From Fischerella muscicola PCC 7414 (GTDB taxonomy: Bacteria > Cyanobacteriota > Cyanobacteriia > Cyanobacteriales > Nostocaceae), in assembly GCF_000317205.1 (NCBI RefSeq), contig NZ_AJLK01000087.1, positions 62,001 through 126,000 of the forward strand: a DNA stretch of 64,000 bases. Direction: 5' to 3'. Under the pieces are notes generated by a model that saw nothing but the letters and a program-made list of their open reading frames with translations, was not told the DNA's origin and searched no databases. Position numbers and translations under genes: made by a program. Positions 18,629-27,954 of the stretch are shown one piece after another. Each line of letters opens with the position of its first letter. Position 1 is the stretch's first letter.

Positions 18629-19762
18629 ATGAAAATTCTGTTTTTAGATCAAAGTGGTAAACCAGGTGGCGCAGAACTATGTCTCATAGATATTGCCAAA
18701 CCTTATCGAGATAATTGTTTAGTTGGCTTATTTGCTGATGGCGATTTTAGAACTTTACTAGAAAAAAATCATATTCCAGTTCAAATTCTTAGCACAAAAT
18801 CCATCCAAGTTCGCAAAGAAAGTTCCTTGGCACAAGGATTAGCAAGTCTGGGACAACTCATACCTTTACTTGCTAAAGTTGTGCAAATCGCTCGTGAATA
18901 CGATTTAATTTACGCCAACACTCAAAAAGCATTAGTTGTGGGAGCGATCGCTAGTTTTTTAAGTGGCCGTCCTTTGGTTTATCATTTACATGATATTCTT
19001 TCACCAGAACATTTTAGTCAAACTAACCGTCGTATTGCTGTTACTGCTGCCAATCGAGCATCATTAGTAATTGCCAATTCCCAAGCAAGTAAAACAGCAT
19101 TTATAGAAGCAGGAGGACGTGCAGACATTACCGCAGTTGTCTACAACGGTTTTGAACCCAAAAACTATCAAATAGATGAATTTATGATTCATCAAACCAG
19201 ACAAGAACTAGGACTAGAAGGTAAATTTGTAGTTGGACACTTTAGTCGTCTTGCGCCTTGGAAAGGACAACACATATTAATTGAAGCACTCAGGCAATGT
19301 CATCAAGAAGTGACAGCAGTTTTAGTTGGTGATGCGTTGTTTGGGGAACAAGAATATGTCCAAAAATTACATCAACAAATTGTTACTTTGGAACTAGAAA
19401 ACCGGATCAAATTTTTAGGATTTCGTTCAGATATTCCCCATTTAATGTCAGCTTGTGACTTAGTAGCGCATACCTCCACAGCTGCTGAACCTTTTGGCAG
19501 GGTAATTGTTGAGGCTATGCTATGCGGAAAACCAGTTATAGCAGCAAAAGCTGGTGGTGCAGTGGAATTAGTAGAACATGGTGTAAATGGTTTTTTAGTT
19601 ACACCAGGAGAATCCCAAGAACTTGCACAGGTAATTACTACCTGTTTAAAAGAGTCATCAAAAACTGCGACGATTGCCAGTCATGCCAGGACTACAGCTA
19701 GTCAGCGTTTTGATGTGACAAATATTAATCAACAAATTGCCGATTTGTTAGCAAAGTTATAG
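18629..19762 (+). CDS. Family-4 (GT-B) glycosyltransferase
   Basis: 377 residues. The N-terminal FLDQSGKPGGAELCLIDIA is the GG-AE loop of GT4 enzymes. The middle holds VYNGFEPKNY. The C-terminal lobe has VGHFSRLAPWKGQHILIEAL, VLVGDALFG, IKFLGFRSDIPHLMSACDLVAHTS and the donor-binding EPFGRVIVEAMLCGKPVIA with GGAVELVEHGVNGFLV. It is a retaining sugar transferase for polysaccharide or glycolipid assembly and probably works with the GT4 at 17102, though a hairpin separates them. The ribosome site is AGGTGAAAGGG. Confidence 0.92.
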   Translation: MKILFLDQSGKPGGAELCLIDIAKPYRDNCLVGLFADGDFRTLLEKNHIPVQILSTKSIQVRKESSLAQGLASLGQLIPLLAKVVQIAREYDLIYANTQKALVVGAIASFLSGRPLVYHLHDILSPEHFSQTNRRIAVTAANRASLVIANSQASKTAFIEAGGRADITAVVYNGFEPKNYQIDEFMIHQTRQELGLEGKFVVGHFSRLAPWKGQHILIEALRQCHQEVTAVLVGDALFGEQEYVQKLHQQIVTLELENRIKFLGFRSDIPHLMSACDLVAHTSTAAEPFGRVIVEAMLCGKPVIAAKAGGAVELVEHGVNGFLVTPGESQELAQVITTCLKESSKTATIASHARTTASQRFDVTNINQQIADLLAKL

Positions 19763-19789
19763 TGGTTTGCGATGAAGTCCAGTAGAGGA

Positions 19790-19832
19790 AAAACGAACAC
19801 AGATGCACACAGATGCACACAGATGGATTATG
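19790..19832. repeat. CACAGATG tandem repeat
   Basis: Three copies of a CACACAGATG-type decamer in the convergent gap between the glycosyltransferase and the YwiC-like gene. This is a simple dispersed element. Confidence 0.5.
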
Positions 19833-19905
19833 GGTTTGCTGTTAAGTTAATTCCTGATCCTCGATCCCCGATTCCTATTTTCAGATACAATAGCATATGC
19901 TTGAT

Positions 19906-20742
19906 TTAAAGACTTATTAATCTTTCTGGTAGAACTGAGAGAGAAACAATTGTTAGAAAAGCAAAGGCTGTTGTAGTTTCTAGTATCGCCGCAAATTGAA
20001 TTTTTGCAGTGCGATACCATTCTTGATTAACGGCAATTATGCCAAATTTAATTAATGCCAATCCAAAAGCTAAAACTGCTGCTGGAGATAGCCAACCTAG
20101 CCAATAAATAAACGCAAGAATTAGAGTTGCAACAGCATGATAAATTGTCCCTGGAATTACAGAACTGGTTTTAGTTTTCCGCAGCTTAACTGTGAAAATG
20201 GCACTAGAAAAGAAAAGCGTATTTAGTATCCACAATCCCACGACAGTGGAGGAAATCATGCCTGTTGTTGTAGCGTAAGCGAAGGGAGTAGCAAGGCAAA
20301 CCGCAGCAAAGGTAATTAATTCATTCAAAACAGATTTTTGCTCTCTTTGCAACACCGAGAAAGCATCAATCATTAAGGCGGTTAATGCACCGGCATAAAT
20401 CCATAAGACAACTGGATAGCTAAGGTAAAGCCAAATCGCAATTCCGCCAGCAATTACAGCATACAACCCACCCCAAAACAGAAAACGTGGCTTCAGGGTG
20501 CGACGTTGCTTAATTTGCATTACCAAAGGATGTTCAGCCTGAAAACCACAAAAAGCACATATCAAAGCTAGGGTTGTTGATAATCTCCAAGCTTGAGACG
20601 CCGCTGCACCAATGAGAAAAGAAACTAGCAATACTATGTAGACTCCATGTTCTGGAGAAAACATCGGACCATACCACGCTTGAGAGTTGGGTTTGGCTGT
20701 AGTTTGGGTATTGCTAGATGTATTGATGGCTGAGTGAGTCAT
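19906..20742 (-). CDS. YwiC-like integral membrane protein
   Basis: 278 residues with about eight hydrophobic segments. The N-terminal motif WYGPMFSPEHGVYIVLLVSFLIG carries the Glu-His-Gly signature of the YwiC-like family, and a central TALMIDAFSVLQREQKSVLNELITF resembles the UbiA-like loop. The family has no defined reaction; in other bacteria it sits near nitrate/nitrite respiration genes. It is the last gene of a leftward four-gene cluster (22459 to 19906), 31 bases after the 165-residue protein. AAGGGAGAT lies upstream of the ATG. Confidence 0.8.
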   Translation of the reverse strand: MTHSAINTSSNTQTTAKPNSQAWYGPMFSPEHGVYIVLLVSFLIGAAASQAWRLSTTLALICAFCGFQAEHPLVMQIKQRRTLKPRFLFWGGLYAVIAGGIAIWLYLSYPVVLWIYAGALTALMIDAFSVLQREQKSVLNELITFAAVCLATPFAYATTTGMISSTVVGLWILNTLFFSSAIFTVKLRKTKTSSVIPGTIYHAVATLILAFIYWLGWLSPAAVLAFGLALIKFGIIAVNQEWYRTAKIQFAAILETTTAFAFLTIVSLSVLPERLISL

Positions 20743-20773
20743 CGCCTTGATCTCCCTTGAAAATAGATATTGA

Positions 20774-21271
20774 TCAGGCTGCTAGAGAATGCTTTTGTTT
20801 TTCTCGTTCTCGTGCATCAACAACTAGGGGTAAACAAAGAATCGCGATCGCTTTTTGCCATTCTTTTCTAACTTGCGTGTCTTTCACCCCTACAAACAAT
20901 TCTATCAAGCGGGGAATTGCACGTTCTAAAGCCGGACGAGGTACGGGACGATGTAACTCAACTAGGTTAGTTAAGCTTTCCTGATTATTAACGAAACCAA
21001 TTACCCATTTTGTTGTGTGATCTGGACTATCAGGAACACGTTCAACACCTAATTCTTTTGTTAGCCAACTATAAAAAGGTGGTAACTCTTTAGCTAAAAC
21101 GGCTCCTGCTGTGGGCAGAGTTTCTCTTAGTAAGTTTACATCTAAACTGTTTAACTGTTGTTGTTGTTCCGGCGAATTCAGACACTCGGTCAATGATTTA
21201 GAAAGTAAAGATTCTACCTGAGTCTGAGGTAAATCTAAGTATTGAGAGAAAGTTTTCAGTGTTGTTTGCAT
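20774..21271 (-). CDS. Conserved hypothetical soluble protein
   Basis: 165 residues, mainly helical, with no signal or membrane segment. Recognisable stretches are SLDVNLLRETLPTAGAVLAKELPPFYSWLTKELGVERVPDSPDHTTKWVIG (in pieces) and RPALERAIPRLIELF. I do not recognise a family. The gene starts 7 bases after the cupin stop codon and so is probably translationally coupled to it, which points to joint function with the cupin and the methyltransferase. Confidence 0.7.
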   Translation of the reverse strand: MQTTLKTFSQYLDLPQTQVESLLSKSLTECLNSPEQQQQLNSLDVNLLRETLPTAGAVLAKELPPFYSWLTKELGVERVPDSPDHTTKWVIGFVNNQESLTNLVELHRPVPRPALERAIPRLIELFVGVKDTQVRKEWQKAIAILCLPLVVDAREREKQKHSLAA

Positions 21272-21278
21272 GGTTCAA

Positions 21279-21623
21279 TTATTCACGAATTACTTTTTCG
21301 GAAAGTGTCAGCAGAAATGCGAGATTTTCTTCTGCCTTCAAAGCATGGGGTGAATTCGCAGGCATAAACACAAATACACCTGGTACTAGTGCAATTTCTT
21401 CTCCTGATAAAGTTAGTAAACCTCGCCCTTCAAGGACGTTGATCGTGGCATTACGAGTAGAGGTATGCTCAGAAATTTCAGTGTTAGCTGCCAAACAAAA
21501 GAGGGTATATTGACAGGCGTTATCTTGAAATAATAATTTACTGACAACTCCAGTGTGAGTAAATGCAATTTCTTCTCGTAATTGTTTGACAAAAGATGAA
21601 TTCGTCGTGGTTGTGGAAGTCAT
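21279..21623 (-). CDS. Cupin-domain protein
   Basis: 114 residues forming one small cupin barrel: FCLAANTEISEHTSTRNATINVLEGRGLLTLSGEEIALVPGVFVFMPANSPHALKA (in pieces, residues about 40-98). The usual first motif is G(X)5HXH(X)3-4E; here it reads EISEHTSTRNATINVLEG with a single His, and the second-motif His is in NSPHAL, so metal binding may be reduced. It may act as a small-molecule sensor or partner for the neighbouring methyltransferase. Part of the leftward cluster. Confidence 0.85.
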   Translation of the reverse strand: MTSTTTTNSSFVKQLREEIAFTHTGVVSKLLFQDNACQYTLFCLAANTEISEHTSTRNATINVLEGRGLLTLSGEEIALVPGVFVFMPANSPHALKAEENLAFLLTLSEKVIRE

Positions 21624-21679
21624 GTTAATTGCTAATGAGTCAAAAATTTTTAGTAATGCTTCACTTTAAAGTACCGAAA

Positions 21680-22459
21680 TTAATTAGCGATCGCGCAAAG
21701 AATGATGTAGCCTAATTCATGACGGTATTGTTGGAAAACTCTACGCATAGCTAAAACACGTTTGCGGATTGGTTGAGAAGTGAAAATATTCCAAAAAATC
21801 CGAATTGTGTTAGCAATACCCTCATCTTGAACCATTCTTTGCCAGTTCAATAAACTCATTGGCCCGGTTTGATGTTTTTGTACTTGCAATCCGGCTGTAG
21901 CAGAAGCGGTAATCCAATTAGTTTCTGACAAGGGTGTCGCATTGACTCTAATCACTTTCGCTAACTCAAAATGAATTTCTGCTTCTTTGTCACGCGCTAA
22001 TAATTCATGACAGAGAAACTTTCCACCTGGTTTGAGTTTGTTGTGAATTCCAGTGAGAATCTTTGCTTTTCCTGGAGAAGATTGCATCGTCAGAATTGCT
22101 TCTGCTAATACATAATCAAATTTGCCTGGTATAGCTTCTAAGTGAAAAATATCACCTTCAACAATTTCAACTTGATTTTCTAAACCAGCAGCATGTATGT
22201 TGGCACGCGATCGCGCTACACTTTCAGGATTCTTTTCTACACCTAAGACTCTGACATTGTAGCGTTTAGCCAGAGCTATTGCACTGTAACCAAAGCTAGA
22301 TGCTAATTCTAAAACTGTCTCACCTGGCTGAAAATTAGCCCATGCAAATAATTGTTCTGTAGCTATTCTTCCACCCGGACGCAGATATTTTTTACCTGCT
22401 GCTGCTAAAATTTCGTGTCCGGGTGCTGTTTGAAAATTGAGGGTAGCGTTGTTGGTCAT
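21680..22459 (-). CDS. Class I SAM-dependent methyltransferase
   Basis: 259 residues with a Rossmann methyltransferase core. Motif I is VLELASSFGYSAI (about 50-62), the acidic residue after strand 2 lies in VLGVEKN, motif II in FDYVLAEAILTMQS and motif III in KLKPGGKFLCHELL. The Gly-rich motif I is altered (ASSFG rather than GxGxG), as in some small-molecule methyltransferases. The substrate is unknown. It is the first gene of the leftward cluster, and the palindrome at 22516-22537 lies 57 bases before its start, suggesting repressor or activator control. Confidence 0.82.
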   Translation of the reverse strand: MTNNATLNFQTAPGHEILAAAGKKYLRPGGRIATEQLFAWANFQPGETVLELASSFGYSAIALAKRYNVRVLGVEKNPESVARSRANIHAAGLENQVEIVEGDIFHLEAIPGKFDYVLAEAILTMQSSPGKAKILTGIHNKLKPGGKFLCHELLARDKEAEIHFELAKVIRVNATPLSETNWITASATAGLQVQKHQTGPMSLLNWQRMVQDEGIANTIRIFWNIFTSQPIRKRVLAMRRVFQQYRHELGYIILCAIAN

Positions 22460-22515
22460 TTCTCGTGACCTCTTGAATTCTTGCTATCCCTAATGTGTCA
22501 AAATTTTTGGATAGT

Positions 22516-22537
22516 TTCTATGAGCTACCTCATAGAA
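22516..22537. promoter_or_regulatory. Perfect 22-bp inverted repeat, candidate operator
   Basis: TTCTATGAG (22516-22524), spacer CTAC, CTCATAGAA (22529-22537): nine-base perfect arms. It sits between the divergent methyltransferase cluster and the P-type ATPase. The size and symmetry suit a dimeric helix-turn-helix regulator. There is no T tract, so it is unlikely to be a terminator. I do not match it to a named cyanobacterial regulator. Confidence 0.6.
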
Positions 22538-22694
22538 GAAAGAATTGGGGGCAGGAATGTAGCGTAATAAGGGCATATAACATCAAGTATTGAGAAAAAT
22601 AATCGTAACTATCGAAAAATATTAGTGTCTATAAAATTATGGCACTAATAAAACGTGTTAAACAATAAATAGCACGAATAAAAAATATAAAATT

Positions 22695-25442
22695 ATGGTT
22701 CAAACAATATCTGCGGTTGGACTGCCACAAGGGCAGCCCAAAACATGGCATTCTTTAGAAATAGCCGAAGCGATCGCTTACTTAGAAACTGATATAGACA
22801 GGGGCTTGAGTAGCACCCAAGTCAAACAGCGCTTAGCTGAATTTGGTACGAACGAACTTACAGCCAAGAAAAGCAAGCCTTGGTGGTGGAAATTTCTGCT
22901 GCAATTTAACGATCCCCTGCTGATCATTTTGCTATGTGCAGGTTTAGTCAAAGCAATAACAGGTAGTTTTGTGAATGCGGGGGTGATTTGGGGTGTCACC
23001 ACTACCAACGCCATTATTGGATTTGTACAAGAATCAAAAGCTGAGGGTGCGATCGCAGCACTAGCAAAAGCGATCACAACTGAAACTACTGTCATTCGTG
23101 ATAGTAAAAAATTACGCATCCAATCACGAGAATTAGTACCAGGTGACATAGTTTTCCTGACCTCTGGTGATAAAGTGCCAGCAGATTTACGGCTTTTACA
23201 AGCACGAAATTTACAAGTCGATGAATCAGCACTGACTGGTGAATCAGTGCCAGTAGAAAAAGATACTCGAGCTTTAAATGCTGACACTCCCCTAGCAGAA
23301 CGTAAAAATATGGCTTATGCAGGTGGTTTTGTCACCTTTGGGCAAGCGATCGGTATCGTAGTTGCTACGGGGAACGCCACTGAGACAGGTCGCATTTCGC
23401 AATTAATGGAACGCCATACTGACCTTTCCACACCCTTAACTCGGAAATTTGACAAATTCAGCCGAAATTGGTTACGGGTGGTGTTAGGGCTGGCAACCCT
23501 GACTTTTGTGGTGGGACTTAGTTATAAAAACTTACAAGATGCCCTTGAAGCAGCTGTAACTTTAACCGTCAGTGCCATTCCTGAGGGTTTACCAGCAGTA
23601 GTAACTGTAACACTAGCGATTGGTGTTTCTCGCATGGCGCGACGGCACGCAATTATCCGTAAGTTACCAGCAGTCGAAACTTTGGGGAGTGCAACTGTCG
23701 TTTGTTCTGATAAAACCGGTACTCTCACAGAAAACCAGATGACGGTACAGGCAATCTATGCAGGCGAACATCAGTATACAGTCACAGGTGTAGGTTATGC
23801 TCCAGAAGGAGAAATTCTGGTAGATGACAAACCAGTGAATTTGAACACTGAAAAAAGTTTGCAAGAATGCCTTTTAGCTGGTTTGTTGTGCAATGATTCT
23901 CACTTAGAAAAAAAGAATGGGAAGTGGGTAGTAGTTGGTGATCCAACCGAAGGGGCTTTAATTGCATCTGCCGAGAAAGCAGGTTTTAGCCAGTCTAGCT
24001 TAGCAAACGCAATGCCCAGGTTGGATGGCATTCCTTTTGAATCTGACTATCAGTACATGGCGACTTTGCATGAAACTCCCAGAGGTAAGACTGTTTACGT
24101 CAAGGGTTCAGCAGAAGCAATTCTCAAACGTTGTACACTCTTGCAGAAAATTGATGGACAAACCCATCCAATCGACTGTGTAGAAACTTTCCGCAAAACA
24201 ATCATTGAGCGGGAGGTAAATATTATGGCACGGCAGGGTTTGCGGGTGCTAGCGTTCGCGAAAAAACCGATGCCAAATCAGCAAATGACAGTGGATCATG
24301 AAGACATTGATACTGGTTTGATTTTCTTAGGTTTACAGGGAATGATTGATCCGCCGCGCGAGAGTGCCACAAAAGCGGTGCAAGCCTGTCAAGAAGCGGG
24401 TATTCAGGTAAAAATGATTACGGGTGATCATGCGGTGACTGCCCAAGCCATAGCTAGACGCATGGGAATTCATAAAAATGGATCTGTTCTAGCCTTTACG
24501 GGGGCAGAATTGGCACAGATGGATCAACAGGAACTAGCACAAGTTGCAGAAGAGGGTGTGGTATTTGCCCGTGTTGCACCAGAACAAAAGCTGCGTTTGG
24601 TAGAGGCGTTGCAGTCTAAAGGCGAGATTGTCGCCATGACAGGGGATGGTGTGAACGATGCACCCGCACTGAAACAGGCAGATATTGGTATTGCGATGGG
24701 GGGTGCGGGTACGGAAGTTGCTAAAGAAGCAGCAGATATGTTGCTTACTGATGATAATTTTGCCTCAATTGAAGCAGCAGTAGAAGAAGGACGGGCGGTT
24801 TATAAAAATCTGTTGAAAGCAATTTGCTTTATTCTGCCAGTGAATGGTGGAGAATCAATGACTATTTTATTCAGCGTTTTATTATCTAGAGAATTGCCAA
24901 TTCTATCGTTACAAGTTCTCTGGCTAAATATGCTGAATTCCATCACAATGACAGTGCCATTGGCATTTGAACCAAAGTCGCCAAATGTGATGAAGCAACC
25001 GCCACGTAGTCCTAATGAACCGTTGCTATCAGCTAGCCGACTCAAGCGAATTTTGGCAATTTCTCTGTTTAATTGGATTGTGATTTTTGGTGTATTTGAA
25101 TATATTGAATACACGACTGGCAACATTAATTTAGCCCGGACAATGGCTATTAATTCTTTAATTGCCGGACGAATTTTTTACTTGTTGAGTATTAGTCAGT
25201 TAATACCAAATTTGATTGCCAAAATGGATGGTACGATTCAAGAAAATGTTGATATTCCGGCAATTGGTTTTGGAATTGTAGGTGCGATCGCTTTACAAAT
25301 TATTTTTGCTCATGTGCCATTAATCAACGATGTATTTTCAACAGCCCCATTGAGTTTTCAGCAGTGGTTGTTCTGTTTAGCGGTAGGTTCACCCATGATT
25401 TTATGGTCAGCGGTAGTAAATAAAATTGACCCACCCAATTAA
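22695..25442 (+). CDS. Cation-transporting P-type ATPase (PacL/CtpF-like, P2 type)
   Basis: 915 residues. It opens with the cation-ATPase N domain (ITSV-like head [26 protein letters not shown]). The actuator TGES motif is in [11 protein letters not shown], membrane-helix-4 ion motif PEGLPAVV lies near 296, the phosphorylated Asp is in [12 protein letters not shown] (about 339), KGSAE is the nucleotide-binding lysine region, and the hinge is [21 protein letters not shown]. About ten membrane spans are expected. Helix 4 PEGLP is typical of Ca2+-type P2A pumps and of related Na+/Mn2+ exporters; ion choice cannot be settled by eye. It is probably a cytoplasmic- or thylakoid-membrane exporter. 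Single gene, divergent from the methyltransferase cluster. Confidence 0.92.
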   Translation: MVQTISAVGLPQGQPKTWHSLEIAEAIAYLETDIDRGLSSTQVKQRLAEFGTNELTAKKSKPWWWKFLLQFNDPLLIILLCAGLVKAITGSFVNAGVIWGVTTTNAIIGFVQESKAEGAIAALAKAITTETTVIRDSKKLRIQSRELVPGDIVFLTSGDKVPADLRLLQARNLQVDESALTGESVPVEKDTRALNADTPLAERKNMAYAGGFVTFGQAIGIVVATGNATETGRISQLMERHTDLSTPLTRKFDKFSRNWLRVVLGLATLTFVVGLSYKNLQDALEAAVTLTVSAIPEGLPAVVTVTLAIGVSRMARRHAIIRKLPAVETLGSATVVCSDKTGTLTENQMTVQAIYAGEHQYTVTGVGYAPEGEILVDDKPVNLNTEKSLQECLLAGLLCNDSHLEKKNGKWVVVGDPTEGALIASAEKAGFSQSSLANAMPRLDGIPFESDYQYMATLHETPRGKTVYVKGSAEAILKRCTLLQKIDGQTHPIDCVETFRKTIIEREVNIMARQGLRVLAFAKKPMPNQQMTVDHEDIDTGLIFLGLQGMIDPPRESATKAVQACQEAGIQVKMITGDHAVTAQAIARRMGIHKNGSVLAFTGAELAQMDQQELAQVAEEGVVFARVAPEQKLRLVEALQSKGEIVAMTGDGVNDAPALKQADIGIAMGGAGTEVAKEAADMLLTDDNFASIEAAVEEGRAVYKNLLKAICFILPVNGGESMTILFSVLLSRELPILSLQVLWLNMLNSITMTVPLAFEPKSPNVMKQPPRSPNEPLLSASRLKRILAISLFNWIVIFGVFEYIEYTTGNINLARTMAINSLIAGRIFYLLSISQLIPNLIAKMDGTIQENVDIPAIGFGIVGAIALQIIFAHVPLINDVFSTAPLSFQQWLFCLAVGSPMILWSAVVNKIDPPN

Positions 25443-25556
25443 TTCTGATATTATACCATTTCACAAAATTCTTGATATAAATCCTCCCCTTTATCCTCCT
25501 TGTCCTCCTTGTCCCCTTGTCAGCAAATATATCAGACTTATGGTGAAACGCTATTA

Positions 25557-27389
25557 CTATCCTCCTGCTGTGGGTGTAGCAGGTACAACCATCATTTCCT
25601 CAGTTGGCTGTTCAGTCACTTGTGTACTAGGTACAATTGTTTCTTCCTCAGTTGGCTGTTTAGTCACCTGTGTACTAGGTAGAATTGTCTTCTGCTGATT
25701 AGGTTCTTCAGCAGTGGGTGTAGTGGGTACAACCATCATTTGTTGATTAAGTTCTTCAGTGGCGGGTGTTGTGGGTAAAATTGTCTTCTGCTGAGTTGGT
25801 TCTTCAGTAGCAGGTGTAGTGGGTACAACCATCATGTGCTGATTATGTTCTTCAGTGGCGGGTGTAGTAGGCTGTGGATTGCTCTGTGTTGGAGGTGGGG
25901 ATGGCTGTGATTCACTTTCCGTTGTCGGCGGTGTAGATGGCTGAATTTTCTCCTCTATTGCAGGTGGGGATGGTTGGGACTCACTTTCCGTGGTTGGCGG
26001 CGGTGTATATGGTTGAATTTTCTCCTCTATTGCAGGTGGGGATGGTTGGGACTCACTTTCCGTGGTTGGCGGCGGTGTATATGGTTGAATTTTCTCCTCT
26101 ATTGCAGGTGGAGGTAGTGGAAATTCCCTTTCGGTCGGTGGTGGAAATAGCTTAATTTCTTCCTTCACAACAGGTTGAGATGGTTTTGTATCGTTCTTGC
26201 TGGGAGAGGGAGACGGTGCTGGTGTTGCAGGCTTATTAGAATCACGCTGCGGTGTGAATATTGACGGTGAAATTGTTGGTGGAGGGGTAAAAAAGTTTTT
26301 GCTACGTTTATTCTTTGGTACTGATGGTGAAGCTTGTGGTTGATCCTTGATGGTTTCTACTGCTGGATTAGTGGTTTTGGTTGGTTGATTTTCCTGCAAG
26401 TTGAATGGCAGAAAACTTTTGCCAAAAATGACTAGCCCAAATCCAACCCCAATTAAACTAAATAACCCCAAGGTTGGAAATCCTTGAGTACGGGATGCAC
26501 GAGATGATGAACGATAGGATGTTTTGGCTTTCGCTGGGGGTATTTGTTGGATTGTTGATGGTGGCGACGATGGTGCTTGAAGCGCTTGCAATGCTTCTGC
26601 TGCTGTTTGATACCGCTCTTTGAAGTTACAGCGCACCATTTTGGTTAAAATATTCGCTAACTCATTGCTGATATTGACCAAGTTACGCCAAACTACTTCT
26701 CCATCCGCAGGATCAGTGGGTAGCTTACGTGGTTGTACACCTGTTAAAGCTTGAATTCCTAGCATTCCCACTGCATAGACATCGCTGGACAGTCTTGGCT
26801 TACCATTGGCTTGTTCGTTTGGGATATAGCCAGGTGTGCCGATGACGATGGTAGAGTTTACTTCTCCTTCTGTGTTGGTTGCCAAGCTTTTAATTTCTTT
26901 GACAGAACCAAAGTCAATCAGGACTATTTTGCCGTCTTGACGACGCATAATATTTTGTAATTTTATATCCCGGTGGATCACACCATGTTCATGGACAACC
27001 GCCAAAACTTCTAGTATTTCCTGTAGGAGTGTTAGGACTTGAGCTTCACTAAGCTGTTTACCAGGAATAATTTCTGTAGTTAAATCGTGTCCATCTACAA
27101 ATTCCTGTACCAAATAGAATTCGCCATTTTCTTCAAAATGGGCTAAAAGTTCAGGAATTTGATCATGACGCTTGCCTAAACGGTACAAAACTTCTGCTTC
27201 TTGGTTGAATAGCCTCTTGGCAATCTGCAAGATTTCTGGATTAGGGTTGCGAGTTTGAAGATGCTTCACAACACACTTGGGATTGCCAGGCAAATCCATA
27301 TCTTCAGCAAGAAAGGTATCACCAAATCCGCCGCTTCCCAACTTTTTAAGGATTTTATAGCGATTCCGGAGAACTTTGCCGAAGAGCAT
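25557..27389 (-). CDS. Membrane-anchored Ser/Thr protein kinase with Pro-rich repeat tail
   Basis: 610 residues. Residues about 10-270 are a Hanks-type kinase: glycine loop GSGGFGDTF, catalytic VIHRDIKLQN, magnesium-binding IDFGSV (DFG), activation-loop GTPGYIPNEQ, and late DVYAVGMLGIQALTG. A single membrane span (about 308-328) follows. The outer region of about 270 residues is Pro/Thr/Glu-rich, with three 24-residue repeats (AIEEKIQPYTPPPTTESESQ) then shorter TPATEEPNQQ-type repeats. The tail likely reaches the periplasm and may bind cell wall or ligand. Target proteins are unknown. Confidence 0.92.
   Translation of the reverse strand: MLFGKVLRNRYKILKKLGSGGFGDTFLAEDMDLPGNPKCVVKHLQTRNPNPEILQIAKRLFNQEAEVLYRLGKRHDQIPELLAHFEENGEFYLVQEFVDGHDLTTEIIPGKQLSEAQVLTLLQEILEVLAVVHEHGVIHRDIKLQNIMRRQDGKIVLIDFGSVKEIKSLATNTEGEVNSTIVIGTPGYIPNEQANGKPRLSSDVYAVGMLGIQALTGVQPRKLPTDPADGEVVWRNLVNISNELANILTKMVRCNFKERYQTAAEALQALQAPSSPPSTIQQIPPAKAKTSYRSSSRASRTQGFPTLGLFSLIGVGFGLVIFGKSFLPFNLQENQPTKTTNPAVETIKDQPQASPSVPKNKRSKNFFTPPPTISPSIFTPQRDSNKPATPAPSPSPSKNDTKPSQPVVKEEIKLFPPPTEREFPLPPPAIEEKIQPYTPPPTTESESQPSPPAIEEKIQPYTPPPTTESESQPSPPAIEEKIQPSTPPTTESESQPSPPPTQSNPQPTTPATEEHNQHMMVVPTTPATEEPTQQKTILPTTPATEELNQQMMVVPTTPTAEEPNQQKTILPSTQVTKQPTEEETIVPSTQVTEQPTEEMMVVPATPTAGG
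25880..26120. repeat. 72-bp tandem repeat inside the kinase tail
   Basis: Unit copies begin at 25951, 26023 and 26095 (TCCTCTATTGCAGGTGG), exactly 72 bp apart and nearly identical, encoding 24 residues each. The two full copies differ by very few bases, which implies recent duplication. Confidence 0.85.
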
Positions 27390-27792
27390 CAGCCTTACCT
27401 AAACGCAATTAACATACCCATGATAGGGCGATAACTCTATTAATTTTTACAAAAAAAAGCTTTTTTAAGAAACTAACTTTGAGAGGATCTTCAAAAATAT
27501 TATTGGTTGTTCGTAATAGCTAGATTTTAAGCTATTGTTACTAATATATGTTTGTGAAATGCTTTTTCTTCAGTATTTTTACTTGTTTACTATCGTAATT
27601 ATAGTCTCCACAAATTACTATTTTTTTAGCATTTTTGTTTTAAGCACAAAGAATTCAGAAATTTAGGGTAGTTGGCAACAATAAAATTTTATAGTTTTAA
27701 TTTTTACAATCAAAATGTTTCTATAGCATTACTACATATCTATGTAGCACTTCTTCTGTGATCAAATTCTTTATATATGTTGAGTTTTGTAG
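27390..27792. other. AT-rich intergenic region, no gene seen
   Basis: The 5' side of the kinase gene and adjoining DNA. Apart from poly-A/T runs I see no ORF or recognisable site in this stretch; its right end merges into dispersed repeat copy B. Confidence 0.4.
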
Positions 27793-27913
27793 GATGTGTT
27801 ATGCCGTAGGCTAACGCATCAAGGAGTGATTTTTGGTGCGTTAGGACAAATAGTCCATAACGCACCCTACCAGAATCTTTTTTAAAAAAGTCGGGGATCT
27901 GACCCCTCGCAAC
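27793..27913. repeat. Dispersed hairpin repeat, copy B
   Basis: GATGTGTTA/TAACGCATC stem near 27793-27820. A longer stem follows, with GGTGCGTTA (27835-27843) and TAACGCACC (27858-27866) plus GGAC/GTCC inside. Then comes AAGTCGGGGATCTGACCCCT and CGCAA, matching the tail of the copy at 12086-12174. Confidence 0.7.
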
Positions 27914-27954
27914 CCTGATAGCAAAGACTTCCAATCTAAAATCCAAAATTGGTA

